IMG/VR virus record: IMGVR_UViG_3300034082_002962
Span: 1 to 37,861 of that record
DNA length: 37,861 nucleotides
Reading direction: 5' to 3' (one strand)
From: a virus
Shown here: positions 16,746 to 25,455 of the stretch, piece by piece
How the letters are laid out: each line of letters starts with the position of its first letter
Numbering within the stretch: position 1 is the stretch's first letter
The notes under the pieces: generated by a model
What the model was told of the DNA's origin: nothing
The model's input: the letters and a program-made list of their open reading frames with translations, nothing else
Database searches by the model: none
Program-made: the position numbers and the translations under genes

Positions 16746-17739
16746 CCAATACTCCTTTGTATGTTTCATTTAACCAGCGAGCATACTGCTCTGCTGATTC
16801 ACTGGCCTTGACCAGTTCGTACTTGCCACAAAACTTCATGAATCTAATGCCTACCTGCCCCACATCCTTATGACTAATCATGCTGCAGATACTGTCGTCT
16901 ACTGATTGTTTGATATCAACAGGCTGTGCTGTAAGGTCAATTAGAGTACGATTGCGTTCGTAATCATCAAGTACACGATGTTCTACACCGTCTGGGTCAG
17001 TCCATCTTTGCAACATGATGTTATTCCATGCATACCCTTGTTTATTGCGGTCTTCAAATGCTTCTGTTAGACCCACTTTGTTCTTGGTACCTTTAACGCG
17101 AACGCCGGGATATGCCGAAAACACGTTGTCGCTGGAATCACCACGCATGCATTTTTCAAACAACAACCATTCGGGATTGGGAATAACTTTGGGTTCTTTA
17201 GTTTTTTTGTCAATTACAGGTCGGCTTTTGGCATCAAAAATCCCGCGGATTGTCAGCAACTCATCAGTAATACCGTTGTATTGATCGACATTTTCAGCAA
17301 GCAGCTGAACAAAGTCTGTATCGCTTGAAATAATTACATGATTATCTTGGGGGTGTAGTGCTATCCAACGAGCAATGATATCGTCGGCTTCTGCGTTTTC
17401 GTTTCTGATTACTGAGCAATTGGTACTCTCAGCCAAGTATTTAGTCAAGTTATCAAACGTTTCCCAGAACAGCTTGTCTTCAGCTTGTTCTTTTTCTGTT
17501 TGTGCTGCACGAGCATCTGATCGATTACGCTTGTAAGGAGCATAGATATCCTTACGCCAACTACGGCCTTCCAGGGCAAATACCACATGGTCTGCACCAA
17601 ACTTATTGACTACTTTGTTTACAGCACTAAGAGTTATGTGTAGAGCGTAGCCAACTTTCTCCCATTCGTCAGCAGCACGAAAGGCCACATGGCGAGCACG
17701 AAAGAACAGATTAGCTGTATCAATAAGAATGTATTTCAT
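16732..17739 (-). CDS. rnh: T4 RNase H-type 5'-3' exonuclease
   Basis: A 335-residue protein of the FEN-1/5' nuclease family. The N-terminus YILIDTANLFFRAR gives the first catalytic Asp; VFALEGRSWRKDIYAPYKRNR, ENAEADDIIARW and ISSDTDFVQLL carry further acidic metal ligands, and MRGDSSDNVFSAYPGV begins the helix-3-turn-helix DNA-binding part. In T4 this enzyme removes RNA primers from Okazaki fragments. Length is close to T4 RNase H (305). Start ATG 17739 follows the SGNH gene by six bases. Confidence 0.9.
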   Translation of the reverse strand: MKYILIDTANLFFRARHVAFRAADEWEKVGYALHITLSAVNKVVNKFGADHVVFALEGRSWRKDIYAPYKRNRSDARAAQTEKEQAEDKLFWETFDNLTKYLAESTNCSVIRNENAEADDIIARWIALHPQDNHVIISSDTDFVQLLAENVDQYNGITDELLTIRGIFDAKSRPVIDKKTKEPKVIPNPEWLLFEKCMRGDSSDNVFSAYPGVRVKGTKNKVGLTEAFEDRNKQGYAWNNIMLQRWTDPDGVEHRVLDDYERNRTLIDLTAQPVDIKQSVDDSICSMISHKDVGQVGIRFMKFCGKYELVKASESAEQYARWLNETYKGVLDDHS

Positions 17740-17745
17740 TTTGGC

Positions 17746-18450
17746 CTAAATTAGTTTATTAGCAACAATGTATTGTAGCATAAAATGAGCCCAAGCACTA
17801 TGAGCTTCTTTACCGAAATGCCAGGAATCTTTGGAAACTGTTTCAAATCCGTTGTTTCTTAGCCACTCGTGATAGGTTCCAGCAGCATCGTATGGTTTGA
17901 TATAGCTGGTTCCCCAATCCTTTTGGGACTGCATACCTTGAAAACTATGGTTACCGTTGAAGAAGATATGCTTGACGCCAAGTAATTTAAGTTCTTGATG
18001 AAAATTCCAAATGTCCTCGTGAGCATCGACACAGACATTGTACCAGTTGATGCCGGCAATGTACTCTTTATACTGTTGCTGGTGACTTTCTGGAACTACA
18101 TCAACACCGCTGGCATTGACTTGATGGTACGTTCCGTTAATAAGCCACTCTTGTCTTTCCCAAGTGGACCATTGAATGATAACCAAGCCATCTCGATATG
18201 CTGCTGGGTGATCCAACAACCACTGGCGTGTAGTACGCATGATTCGAGTATTGCTTGCTGCAGATTCCGCACCGCAAGTAAAACCGGCCTTTAGTATATC
18301 TGCTAATTTACGACCCCAACTTGCTGATAAATTAGCAGGGTGCGGTAAGCGACCTAGATAATTTAACAAAGGATCATCTTCAGCAAAGGCATGTGCATTT
18401 ACTGCTTCGGCGGCTGCTGTGTGACTATCGCCGTTGACGTAAAGAATCAC
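17746..18450 (-). CDS. SGNH/GDSL hydrolase-like protein
   Basis: A 234-residue protein from GTG 18450, whose GTGA overlaps the upstream stop. Block I is LYVNGDSHTAA with the nucleophile Ser, block III is around GAESAASNTRI (G..N), and DSWHFGKEAHSAWA near the end gives the D-x-x-H pair of block V. No signal peptide. SGNH hydrolases include esterases that act on acyl or acetyl groups on sugars, so it could act on the sugar made by the upstream operon, though that is inference. Confidence 0.8.
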   Translation of the reverse strand: MILYVNGDSHTAAAEAVNAHAFAEDDPLLNYLGRLPHPANLSASWGRKLADILKAGFTCGAESAASNTRIMRTTRQWLLDHPAAYRDGLVIIQWSTWERQEWLINGTYHQVNASGVDVVPESHQQQYKEYIAGINWYNVCVDAHEDIWNFHQELKLLGVKHIFFNGNHSFQGMQSQKDWGTSYIKPYDAAGTYHEWLRNNGFETVSKDSWHFGKEAHSAWAHFMLQYIVANKLI

Positions 18451-18872
18451 GAAACCTCCGTACGTCCGTTACCTAAATCTCGGCTGCGTGTAAATCTTTG
18501 AGGATTGGGTTCGGGATTCATTGCTTGCTCTTGTTCCCAAGTTTCCATAACAACATGCCGGCAAACATTCTGGAACCATTGATCCACAATATCTGTATCT
18601 GTTTTGCCAACATATCCAGCACGGATTAAATTGGCTAAAAACTTATCGTTCCAGTCTAATTCAAATGAACCAGCATGAATATTTTCGGGATCAATATCCA
18701 TGCCCAGCATGGCAACATAGGGTTCGCCACGTTCTGTTGCTAATTCTTTTTCTGACTTTGCTGGAGGTTCTGCTTTCTTAGCACGTTCCTTCTTGAGCTG
18801 CTTAACAGCTTCAGCGGGAATCGGTGTCAGCGGTTCTGCTTTCTTAAACTTCTTCTTTAAATAATCAAACAT
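18447..18872 (-). CDS. Conserved T4-like phage protein, 141 aa
   Basis: Start ATG 18872 is preferred for TTAGGAG 8 bases upstream; an ATGA-overlap start at 18908 is the alternative. A lysine-rich N-terminus (FDYLKKKFKKAE, then KKERAKKAE) is followed by GEPYVAMLGMDIDPENIHAGSFELDWNDKF and VDQWFQNVCRHVVMETWEQEQ. These blocks are recalled from a conserved hypothetical of T4-like aquatic phages. Unknown function. Confidence 0.78.
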   Translation of the reverse strand: MFDYLKKKFKKAEPLTPIPAEAVKQLKKERAKKAEPPAKSEKELATERGEPYVAMLGMDIDPENIHAGSFELDWNDKFLANLIRAGYVGKTDTDIVDQWFQNVCRHVVMETWEQEQAMNPEPNPQRFTRSRDLGNGRTEVS

Positions 18873-18904
18873 ATCTATTACTCCTAAGGCTGCGTCTGGT
18901 GTTA

Positions 18905-19363
18905 TCATTTTACTTCAATCCAAGTGTGGTCACCCAACCACTTTACTGCTACAATATACTCATACCATACAGGTGGACCAGCTGACCAACCGTCTGGTCC
19001 CATACCGCATAAGATGAGTTCATTGTGTCGTGTGTCTTGGGCTAACCAATAGGTGTGCCCATGTGCTATCTGGAAATCATACTTGGCCGCATGTACCATG
19101 TCAGTCAAATCTAATCTGCGCTTGATTTCCTCTGCTTGACGTTGTAACACATCAACTAATTCCATTATCCTGTTGTACTCTTGCTCGGCATGCATACGAG
19201 CAACATTCAGCATGATGTCTTTTTGTCGAGTGACAGGTACTAAATCAAAAGCTGGTGCACCTGCTTCTGTTGGATATGGTGTGACATTCTTATTAAAGAA
19301 AGGAACAACTACATTGCCAACATTGACATCGAAGCTGTTGCGTCCTTTGGCAATATTGGTCAA
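18905..19363 (-). CDS. DUF2452-like protein
   Basis: Start is TTG 19363, whose TTGA overlaps the queE stop; an upstream TTG at 19420 is open but overlaps more. The 152-residue product has NSFDVNVGNVVVPFF, then a long helix DIMLNVARMHAEQEYNRIMELVDVLQRQAEEIKRRLDLT and a beta-rich end HTYWLAQDT and PVWYEYIVAVKWLGDHTW. The helix with QAEEI-x-RR-L and the H-A-x-Y-F-x-x-x-G-x-x-Y pattern match my memory of DUF2452. Role unknown. Confidence 0.68.
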   Translation of the reverse strand: MTNIAKGRNSFDVNVGNVVVPFFNKNVTPYPTEAGAPAFDLVPVTRQKDIMLNVARMHAEQEYNRIMELVDVLQRQAEEIKRRLDLTDMVHAAKYDFQIAHGHTYWLAQDTRHNELILCGMGPDGWSAGPPVWYEYIVAVKWLGDHTWIEVK

Positions 19364-20241
19364 GCAAGACTCGCATACAAGTGTTGTTGTAGATTCAATC
19401 GTAATCCGTTCTCTACACAATACTGTCCTGTGTATTCGTGATTGCGTTGATTGGCCGCCAAGTTCAATAAACCAGGTTCCCAGAAACTGATAACTTCATC
19501 CACAGTACTACGCTCTTCCATAGTGATCTGTCCCTTCTCTGAACGCAACAGTTTGATCCGCTGTGGCAAACTGTTATACACATTCATTGGGCTACAGTAG
19601 ATCTGCTTGCCTGTGCGATCACGCCAAGCCAAGGCCCAGTCTGGAACGCTGCTGTATGGACTAGCAGGATCAGCACTCATAACAAACTTCAAACAGTCTG
19701 CACGATCTAAAATAGTTTTGCTGGGTGCGTAGTACTTGATGGCTACACCATTCTTCTCCACACACTTTGGACTGCATACCAGTGTGACACCTTCTGGTAC
19801 CACAGTATCAGGAATGCCATTGCTTTCTACTTGTACTTCTTTGAAGTTGTGTAACTGTTGTGCCATAAACCAGCTGATGTTTTCCTGGATCAAGGGCTCA
19901 CCACCTGTCATAACCAACACAATATTGGGAAACTTTTTGCCTGGTAAATCGGGCGTGTGTGCCCACGCAGGAACGTCCTTGCCTTTGTCAGCCCAGAATG
20001 CCCGAATAGTAGTATACATTTTGGTTTCAAGCTGGTCGTAAGTCATCCAATCGCCGTCGTCAAAGAACGTGTCGCAGAAGCTGCAATCTAAGTTGCACTT
20101 GGCCAAGCGAATGAACAGAGCTGGCATACCTGCATATGGTCCTTCGCCTTGTAGGGTAAAGAACATACTGGTCACAAACAAGCTGTCGGCAGGAGCATCC
20201 TTAAAGTACTTCTTGCCTACGATTTCATTAGTTCCAAACAA
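19360..20241 (-). CDS. queE: 7-carboxy-7-deazaguanine synthase (QueE)
   Basis: A 293-residue radical SAM protein. FTLQGEGPYAG and ALFIRLAKCNLDCSFCDT give the QueE signature with the C-x3-C-x2-C iron-sulfur motif; VLVMTGGEPL follows for SAM binding. It rearranges 6-carboxytetrahydropterin into 7-carboxy-7-deazaguanine (CDG). Start is TTG 20241, supported by ACGGAG seven bases upstream and a dedicated promoter at 20265-20293. It is separated from folE and queD by the sugar operon, but the same pathway is implied. No queC lies in this window. Confidence 0.92.
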   Translation of the reverse strand: MFGTNEIVGKKYFKDAPADSLFVTSMFFTLQGEGPYAGMPALFIRLAKCNLDCSFCDTFFDDGDWMTYDQLETKMYTTIRAFWADKGKDVPAWAHTPDLPGKKFPNIVLVMTGGEPLIQENISWFMAQQLHNFKEVQVESNGIPDTVVPEGVTLVCSPKCVEKNGVAIKYYAPSKTILDRADCLKFVMSADPASPYSSVPDWALAWRDRTGKQIYCSPMNVYNSLPQRIKLLRSEKGQITMEERSTVDEVISFWEPGLLNLAANQRNHEYTGQYCVENGLRLNLQQHLYASLA

Positions 20242-20264
20242 TTGTATTCTCCGTTGTATAGTTG

Positions 20265-20293
20265 ATTATAGCAAAGTATTTAGACCAAGTCAA
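20265..20293 (-). promoter_or_regulatory. Sigma70-type promoter of queE
   Basis: TTGACT (20293-20288), 17 bases and TATAAT (20270-20265) on the minus strand, 24 bases before the queE start. The -35 touches the end of the phosphoribosyltransferase gene. Confidence 0.84.
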
Positions 20294-20295
20294 CA

Positions 20296-20802
20296 TTAAC
20301 GCCACCAATTTTCCCATGGAAAGATGTACCATGCGGGATCCTCAGCCTTGTTGATTTCTTCTGCTGAGTAGTTGATACCATGAAATTCACTGGCTTGGTT
20401 GTCTACCAACACAGCAAATCGGGTGGTGTCGGACCAAATATCTCCCCACTTTTCCTCTTGTGGTAAGCAGCCACCTTCCCAGTCTCTCTTGATCCAGTTT
20501 AAGGTAGCACCTGAATCATTAATGTCGTCAACGATGAGAATTTTCTTGGGATCAGCCAAATACCCGTATGCATCCTCGGCCATCCACAAGTTGCTTTCGC
20601 AGTCTTTTTCGTTGTCACGCAGGCTAACATGCAAGGCATGCATGGGCACACCCAAGTACTGACTAATCATGTTGGCAGGCACAAGTCCACCGCGTGTTAG
20701 ACCAATAATATAGTCGGGCCGCCAGTTATCCCGTTGCATTTGTCTAAGGATTTCTAATACCTGACCTTCTATTTGTTCTGCTGTGTAGTGTATTTTTTTC
20801 AT
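20296..20802 (-). CDS. Phosphoribosyltransferase (purine PRT type I fold)
   Basis: A 168-residue protein from ATG 20802 directly after the epimerase stop. YIIGLTRGGLVPANMISQYLGVP is the PRTase flexible-loop and first strand region; ILIVDDINDSGATLNWI is the 13-residue PRPP-binding motif with the two acidic residues. The rest fits hypoxanthine/xanthine-type PRTases. It would join a purine or similar base to PRPP. Placement next to queE leaves open a deazapurine base as substrate, which is conjecture; simple purine salvage is the default. Confidence 0.82.
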   Translation of the reverse strand: MKKIHYTAEQIEGQVLEILRQMQRDNWRPDYIIGLTRGGLVPANMISQYLGVPMHALHVSLRDNEKDCESNLWMAEDAYGYLADPKKILIVDDINDSGATLNWIKRDWEGGCLPQEEKWGDIWSDTTRFAVLVDNQASEFHGINYSAEEINKAEDPAWYIFPWENWWR

Positions 20803-21615
20803 TTATTTTCCATACAGTAATAGAGATTTTTCTAAATTATCTAAGTTGAGATTGTATCTGGCAAGCCTATCACTATTGCCAGTGTAATTTAATATGTTAG
20901 AAGATTGAACATGTAAAAATATTGTGTCAATTCCGTGCAGCTTTGAGTATAACATAAGAATGTCGCTTAGTCTATATTTTTGGTCATACACTACATTCAG
21001 GTCTTGATCTCGAATAGTCCCGTCGATTACAGCTTCAATTACACGTACAAAATCTCTTGCACTGACCATATCAAAATATCGATCTTGCTCTAATATAAAC
21101 GGCAATTCATTACCGGCTGCTGCAATAAATCTTTTTAATAAACGATTTGGGGATTCGGAAGGATCAAAACATCCAAACAGTCTTAGCGTTGTGGTTTTTG
21201 GGAAATCAACACTGAATCTAGATATGATATTTTTACTTTGCCCATAGCTGTATTGAGGTCTGCGATTCCAAATTTCAAATTCATGCATCTGATCTATATC
21301 TTGGTCTATGTCAAATTCGGCACCAGATCCAATGTTGATTAGCTTACTGTAGTATTGATCGTTGATGGCCAAGTTATAAAAACTTTCTAAGTTATTGGCA
21401 TAGATAGCATGCTCGTACGATCTCAGTTGTTCTCTACCTGCTGCTGCACAATTTATAACAACGTCATAACGATTCTGCTTTAGCACTGAAGTAACTGCTG
21501 TTAAGTCTGTTAGATCAAGTTGCTGACGGGTTGCGGCATGAATCTGATGATCAAGTAAATGATTGCTAACATAACTGCCTAAAAATCCAGCGGCACCAGT
21601 TACAAGTATTTTCAT
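20803..21615 (-). CDS. NAD-dependent epimerase/reductase (SDR), sugar nucleotide
   Basis: A 270-residue extended SDR. ILVTGAAGFLGSYV is the G-x-x-G-x-x-G nucleotide-binding motif, and YSYGQSKNIISRF carries the Y-x-x-x-K catalytic pair. The size and layout suit a 4-ketoreductase or epimerase of the dTDP-4-dehydrorhamnose reductase or GDP-fucose synthase kind. ATGA overlap with the E1 beta-like gene. It probably reduces the keto sugar made by the dehydratases upstream. Confidence 0.82.
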   Translation of the reverse strand: MKILVTGAAGFLGSYVSNHLLDHQIHAATRQQLDLTDLTAVTSVLKQNRYDVVINCAAAGREQLRSYEHAIYANNLESFYNLAINDQYYSKLINIGSGAEFDIDQDIDQMHEFEIWNRRPQYSYGQSKNIISRFSVDFPKTTTLRLFGCFDPSESPNRLLKRFIAAAGNELPFILEQDRYFDMVSARDFVRVIEAVIDGTIRDQDLNVVYDQKYRLSDILMLYSKLHGIDTIFLHVQSSNILNYTGNSDRLARYNLNLDNLEKSLLLYGK

Positions 21616-22154
21616 CGGCCAAAGTCAGGGAATTCAACTACAATAGTACTACGTCCGTCTGTGCGGTTGTAGGCCAGTTCATAAGCTGGCCGAATACTCT
21701 CTACAGTATCAGCTTCGATGATATCAACTGTATGGCACATGAGTCTAAAGGCTGCTGAAAAATTCCCGCGATGTTGAGCTTGTGGATCTACAGGACGTTC
21801 GGACCCTACTGCTACTCTAATGATAACGCGGGGCTGGCAGCGGCCGCCACTTAATGCTGGTAACTTGTCCAAGTGATTGATAATCTGATCAGTAGCGCAC
21901 AACAAGAAGTTCCAGCGAGGAACAACCGACACAGGTACAAACCCATTCATAGCTAATCCAATACTGACACCAATTTGAAAATTTTCTGCCACAGGAAATT
22001 CCATCTTACGTTCAGGTGCAATGTCCGTTAAACTTTCATAACAGCCAGTGCCAGCATACTCAACTGCTTGCCCAAGGAATATAGTTTTAGGCTGCTCACT
22101 AAGCCATGTCATGGTACGTTTGAGTTCTGCGTTGTAAAGTTGGTTTAGTGTCAT
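21612..22154 (-). CDS. TPP-dependent E1 beta / transketolase central-domain-like subunit
   Basis: A 180-residue protein corresponding to the pyrimidine-binding domain of the 2-oxoacid dehydrogenase E1 beta subunit. FPVAENFQIGVSIGLAMNGFVPV contains the conserved E-N/Q that activates thiamine diphosphate, and RVAVGSERPVDPQAQHRGNFSAAF matches the usual G-x-R-x-x-x-G-x-x-H-S segment. It lacks the transketolase C-terminal domain. TAATG overlap with the alpha-like subunit; the two should form a heteromer. Confidence 0.82.
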   Translation of the reverse strand: MTLNQLYNAELKRTMTWLSEQPKTIFLGQAVEYAGTGCYESLTDIAPERKMEFPVAENFQIGVSIGLAMNGFVPVSVVPRWNFLLCATDQIINHLDKLPALSGGRCQPRVIIRVAVGSERPVDPQAQHRGNFSAAFRLMCHTVDIIEADTVESIRPAYELAYNRTDGRSTIVVEFPDFGR

Positions 22155-22774
22155 TAGAATTGTACCCTTACACCTGCGCCAGCATGCGGATAGCGAGTGT
22201 TTTTATATCGGTAATAGATCAAGTTGGTGTCCTGATACCAGTCAGCATCTATGGCATAGTATGGAACAGTTCTACCCCATATCTTGTCAGTAGGGGACTC
22301 AACAGCAAGTCCGTTGTCTTCGACTACAAATGTGATTGGTAACTGATGATTCACGCTGTACTTGTAGGCTTCGTGCCAAGCACCTGTTTCTGCACTCATG
22401 TCTCCGGTCCAACACCAAACATGTTCGCCGGTGTTGCGTAGTTTTGCTGCCAATGCCAAGCCTGTAGCAATGCTGGGAATACCTCCCACTATACTGCTAC
22501 ATACAAACTTATACTCTGGTAAGTTTAGAACCATGCTACGTCCGGCTATGATTTCGCTACGCAATAAATCTTTTGGAACACCTTTCAGCAGCGCCTGGTA
22601 ATGATTACGCCAGGTGCAGCAAACCCAATCTTGTTTGACAGATATGCCAGCAAACACCTGCATGATCTGATCTTCGTTGCCGTGATAAAGGTGTATGGGC
22701 GCACGTATTTCGCGATTGTTAAAACGTGCGCCTATTTCTGTTTCAAAATCTATTAGTTCTTGTTTTGTGATCAT
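22154..22774 (-). CDS. TPP-dependent E1 alpha-like subunit
   Basis: A 206-residue diphosphate-binding domain. CTWRNHYQALLKGVPKDLL, SIVGGIPSIATGLALAAKLR and WTGDMSAETGAWHEA then VVEDNGLAVES give the GD-x(24-27)-N thiamine-diphosphate motif. It is shorter than pyruvate dehydrogenase E1 alpha (about 360). No E2 or E3 component is nearby, so an acyl transfer to a sugar, as in yersiniose-type branched sugars, is more likely than a dehydrogenase complex. That assignment is inference from the RfbH-like neighbour. Confidence 0.84.
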   Translation of the reverse strand: MITKQELIDFETEIGARFNNREIRAPIHLYHGNEDQIMQVFAGISVKQDWVCCTWRNHYQALLKGVPKDLLRSEIIAGRSMVLNLPEYKFVCSSIVGGIPSIATGLALAAKLRNTGEHVWCWTGDMSAETGAWHEAYKYSVNHQLPITFVVEDNGLAVESPTDKIWGRTVPYYAIDADWYQDTNLIYYRYKNTRYPHAGAGVRVQF

Positions 22775-24090
22775 ACAACTAAGCTCATAAACCCATCAAC
22801 CTTTTCGCCAATGTAAGCGATCTGTTCAGGAGTGATCACAGGACTTGTGCCGTGGAAGTAAGTGTGTGTCATGGCATGAGTGGCTGCTGGGAAGTCGTTC
22901 TTGGCCCGTTGCGGATCCATCAAATGGCTGTATGCTGGTTGCAACATGATATTGCCAGCAAAGTAGGGACGAGTCTGAATCAGATTCTCTTCCAGATAGT
23001 CCACCATGTCACCGCGATTGAATCCAGCATCTTTACGCACAGTCACAGGGAAAGCAAACCAACTGGGGTCAGATCGATCCTGGGCACGTGGCAAGTGGAA
23101 CCATTGCTCATATCGTTCATAAATGTCAAACAGCAATTGATAGTTGCGCCGACGCAGAGCATGTATCTCCGGCAGCTTCTTCAATTGTTGTAGTCCCATA
23201 CTAGCCTGTAGTTCGATGGGTTTTAAATTGTATCCGATCTCATCATACACATATTTGTGATCAAATACCTCGTCAGGCAGAGTAGGAATCCAATTGTTAA
23301 ATCGTTTGCCGCAGGTCCCGCACTTGAGTTTATTGGCTTCTGGACCCACACAATAACAACCACGGCCCCATTCACGGAAACTTCTCAAAATGACGTCTGT
23401 TTGCGGATCACTGGTTGCAACAAATCCGCCCTCGCCCATGGTCATGTGGTGTGCAGGATAGAAGCTACATGACGACATCAGACCAAAGCTGCCCAATGGT
23501 TTATTATCATATGTGCTGCCTAATGCGTCGCAGCAATCTTCCAACAAGATTAGATTATAACGTTCAACTAATTCCATTACACGGGCCATATTAGGAGGGT
23601 TTCCCAACACGTGAGCAAATGTAATGACTTTGATACAAGGATCGTTTTCGAGAATAGCTTCTGCTTGGTCTAGATTGATGTTTAGTGTATCTAATTCAAT
23701 GTCTACAAATACAGGCACGAAGCCAAGCTGTATAGTGGGATTGACTGTGGTAGGAAAGCCAGCAATGGGCATCAGTACTCGGGTGCCCTTGGGCAAATTA
23801 TAACCACGCTTGCTGGTCAATGCTGACATCATCAGCAGATTACTACTGCTACCTGAATTGGTCAAGATACCGCGGGTCTTGCCAAATTGATGCGGAAACT
23901 CACGTTCAAATTTCAGACCATCATCGCCCATTGCCAACCAGCCCTTGAGAAGACTTTCTACCCCAGCAACAAATTCATCGCTGTTATAGTGTGCGCCAGC
24001 ATAGTTTACAAAGTCTTTGCCAGCGGTCCAGGTCTTAGCAGCTTGTTTTTGATCAATATAGGATTTGACTGCTTCTAATATTTCTTTCAT
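22771..24090 (-). CDS. RfbH-like NDP-4-keto-6-deoxyhexose 3-dehydratase
   Basis: A 439-residue PLP enzyme of the DegT/DnrJ/EryC1 fold. SFYPAHHMTMGEGG has His where aminotransferases keep the PLP lysine, the hallmark of 3-deoxysugar dehydratases (E1/RfbH, ColD). WGRGCYCVGPEANKLKCGTC then GKRF supplies cysteines in the place of the RfbH [2Fe-2S] cluster. It would remove the C3 hydroxyl of a 4-keto-6-deoxyhexose to give a 3,6-dideoxy sugar. The matching reductase (RfbI) is not seen here. ATGA overlaps at both ends. Confidence 0.88.
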   Translation of the reverse strand: MKEILEAVKSYIDQKQAAKTWTAGKDFVNYAGAHYNSDEFVAGVESLLKGWLAMGDDGLKFEREFPHQFGKTRGILTNSGSSSNLLMMSALTSKRGYNLPKGTRVLMPIAGFPTTVNPTIQLGFVPVFVDIELDTLNINLDQAEAILENDPCIKVITFAHVLGNPPNMARVMELVERYNLILLEDCCDALGSTYDNKPLGSFGLMSSCSFYPAHHMTMGEGGFVATSDPQTDVILRSFREWGRGCYCVGPEANKLKCGTCGKRFNNWIPTLPDEVFDHKYVYDEIGYNLKPIELQASMGLQQLKKLPEIHALRRRNYQLLFDIYERYEQWFHLPRAQDRSDPSWFAFPVTVRKDAGFNRGDMVDYLEENLIQTRPYFAGNIMLQPAYSHLMDPQRAKNDFPAATHAMTHTYFHGTSPVITPEQIAYIGEKVDGFMSLVV

Positions 24091-24812
24091 ACTGTGATCT
24101 CTAGTTTGTTACAAAGTTCTTTCATGATAGCAATTACTTGCTGTGTGCCTCTGCTGGCAGCAAAATGCAAAATGTGCGCCATGTCAAATGGGCAACGATT
24201 CCACTCTTCCGAAGCAGCTACCACACTGGCATCTAAGCTACGCATGTTGTGTGCCATCCAGTTCAGGCCAGGATGCAGTCTATCTGCATCATCAATCTCC
24301 TGCGACCAGAACATAGCATTGTGTCGATTCTGATCAAAGCCCCAGTTTCTGTCGGCAGCAGTTTCTCTCAGTTTCAAGTAATCCTCTCCCAGCTGCCAAG
24401 TTTCGGCACTCATAGTATGAGGATAGTATTGTACATCGTCATTAAAGTAATGCGTGAAGTCGTGATATGTCCTGGGATCAGTGTAGTTGAACAGTCGATA
24501 CTGTGTCCATTGATCTGAGAATAAACTGGTAGGACGAATCATCAAGGTATCAGCACCTGCCCAGAAAATATTGCAGGGCTCGCGATGCCACAATTCCTTG
24601 ATTGCATACCAGTTGGCCATGTTGTAGTTGTCGCAATCTGCGGCCGGATCAGTCCATAAGATGGGTTCAAATGGTTCTTGCACAAACTTACGGAAAGAAG
24701 CCAAGCGCATTTCGTACATGGTCATGTAAGGAACATGTAGGTCTGTACCTGAATGTGTCATCCATCCGTTGCTGGTAATAGGTCTAACTGCACATACCAA
24801 ATAGTTTTTCAT
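24087..24812 (-). CDS. Putative glycosyltransferase-like protein, 241 aa
   Basis: Start ATG 24812, one base after the upstream stop. The N-terminus MKNYLVCAVRPI with EPILWTDPAAD, then NIFWAGADTLMIRPTSLF resembles the A-fold nucleotide-sugar region with an acidic metal site near residue 87. FNYTDPRTYHDFTHYFNDDV and AHNMRS follow. No clear CAZy family. Its position between a methyltransferase and the RfbH-like enzyme supports a role in sugar transfer. It could also be a non-catalytic relative. Confidence 0.6.
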   Translation of the reverse strand: MKNYLVCAVRPITSNGWMTHSGTDLHVPYMTMYEMRLASFRKFVQEPFEPILWTDPAADCDNYNMANWYAIKELWHREPCNIFWAGADTLMIRPTSLFSDQWTQYRLFNYTDPRTYHDFTHYFNDDVQYYPHTMSAETWQLGEDYLKLRETAADRNWGFDQNRHNAMFWSQEIDDADRLHPGLNWMAHNMRSLDASVVAASEEWNRCPFDMAHILHFAASRGTQQVIAIMKELCNKLEITV

Positions 24813-24813
24813 A

Positions 24814-25452
24814 TTAGTCAGCTGATTTAAATCTACCCAGGATGGCTCCACTGTTTTGTCTGTAGCCTTGGTTGTGCAACAGGCTGTAGCCATTCAACAG
24901 CAAGTAAGGAACTACAGCTGAACACTTGCCAATGAAAACACCTTCAGTGGGATGATACCAAGTGTCATCACACACAATAATACTGTTTTCACTCATCATG
25001 TGCATGAGATAAATGGCCTGCAACAAGTGTGTGACTTGACTTTGTACGTTGGTCATTTCGACACCCATCTTGTCCCGATAGTTTTGTTTGACGCCAGCAA
25101 CAAATGCTTCTTCTTGACCACCCAACCAATAGTCCCAGTCAAAGTTATCCAAGTACACCAAGCTGGCTTGTAGTTCTGGATCGTCATTTGACAGTTGTTG
25201 AATGTAATTTTCGCCGCGATCACATGCCAGTGTGACATGATCAGGCAGTTTTCCATCAACACTTAAATTTTCAGTAGCACGAGCAATCTGATCTGGATCC
25301 ATATCAACGCCGTGAAAGGCAACGCCACGAGCCGCTGCTAGGTCGGACAAGAATTTAGTTGATCCTTCTCCTCGATCAACACCAACTTCAATCCAGCATC
25401 CTGAGTCGATGCGATCCAAATAGTCCTCAACCTTCTTGTAGTATGTACCCAT
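24814..25452 (-). CDS. Class I SAM methyltransferase-like protein
   Basis: A 212-residue protein starting at ATG 25452. WIEVGVDRGEGSTKFLSDLA is motif I (E-V-G-x-x-x-G), FHGVDMDPDQI is motif II with the acidic residue after strand 2, and VYLDNFDW and IIVCDDTWYHP follow. The pattern suits the methyltransferase-24 / sugar O-methyltransferase group. It probably methylates the deoxysugar or a glycan. It lies between the RmlB-like gene and the glycosyltransferase-like gene. Confidence 0.78.
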   Translation of the reverse strand: MGTYYKKVEDYLDRIDSGCWIEVGVDRGEGSTKFLSDLAAARGVAFHGVDMDPDQIARATENLSVDGKLPDHVTLACDRGENYIQQLSNDDPELQASLVYLDNFDWDYWLGGQEEAFVAGVKQNYRDKMGVEMTNVQSQVTHLLQAIYLMHMMSENSIIVCDDTWYHPTEGVFIGKCSAVVPYLLLNGYSLLHNQGYRQNSGAILGRFKSAD

Positions 25453-25455
25453 TCA

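Noticed and set aside
22154-22774. Pyruvate dehydrogenase complex component
   Set aside because: E1 alpha and beta-like subunits are present, but both are short and no lipoyl E2 or E3 gene is near; the neighbours are sugar-nucleotide enzymes.
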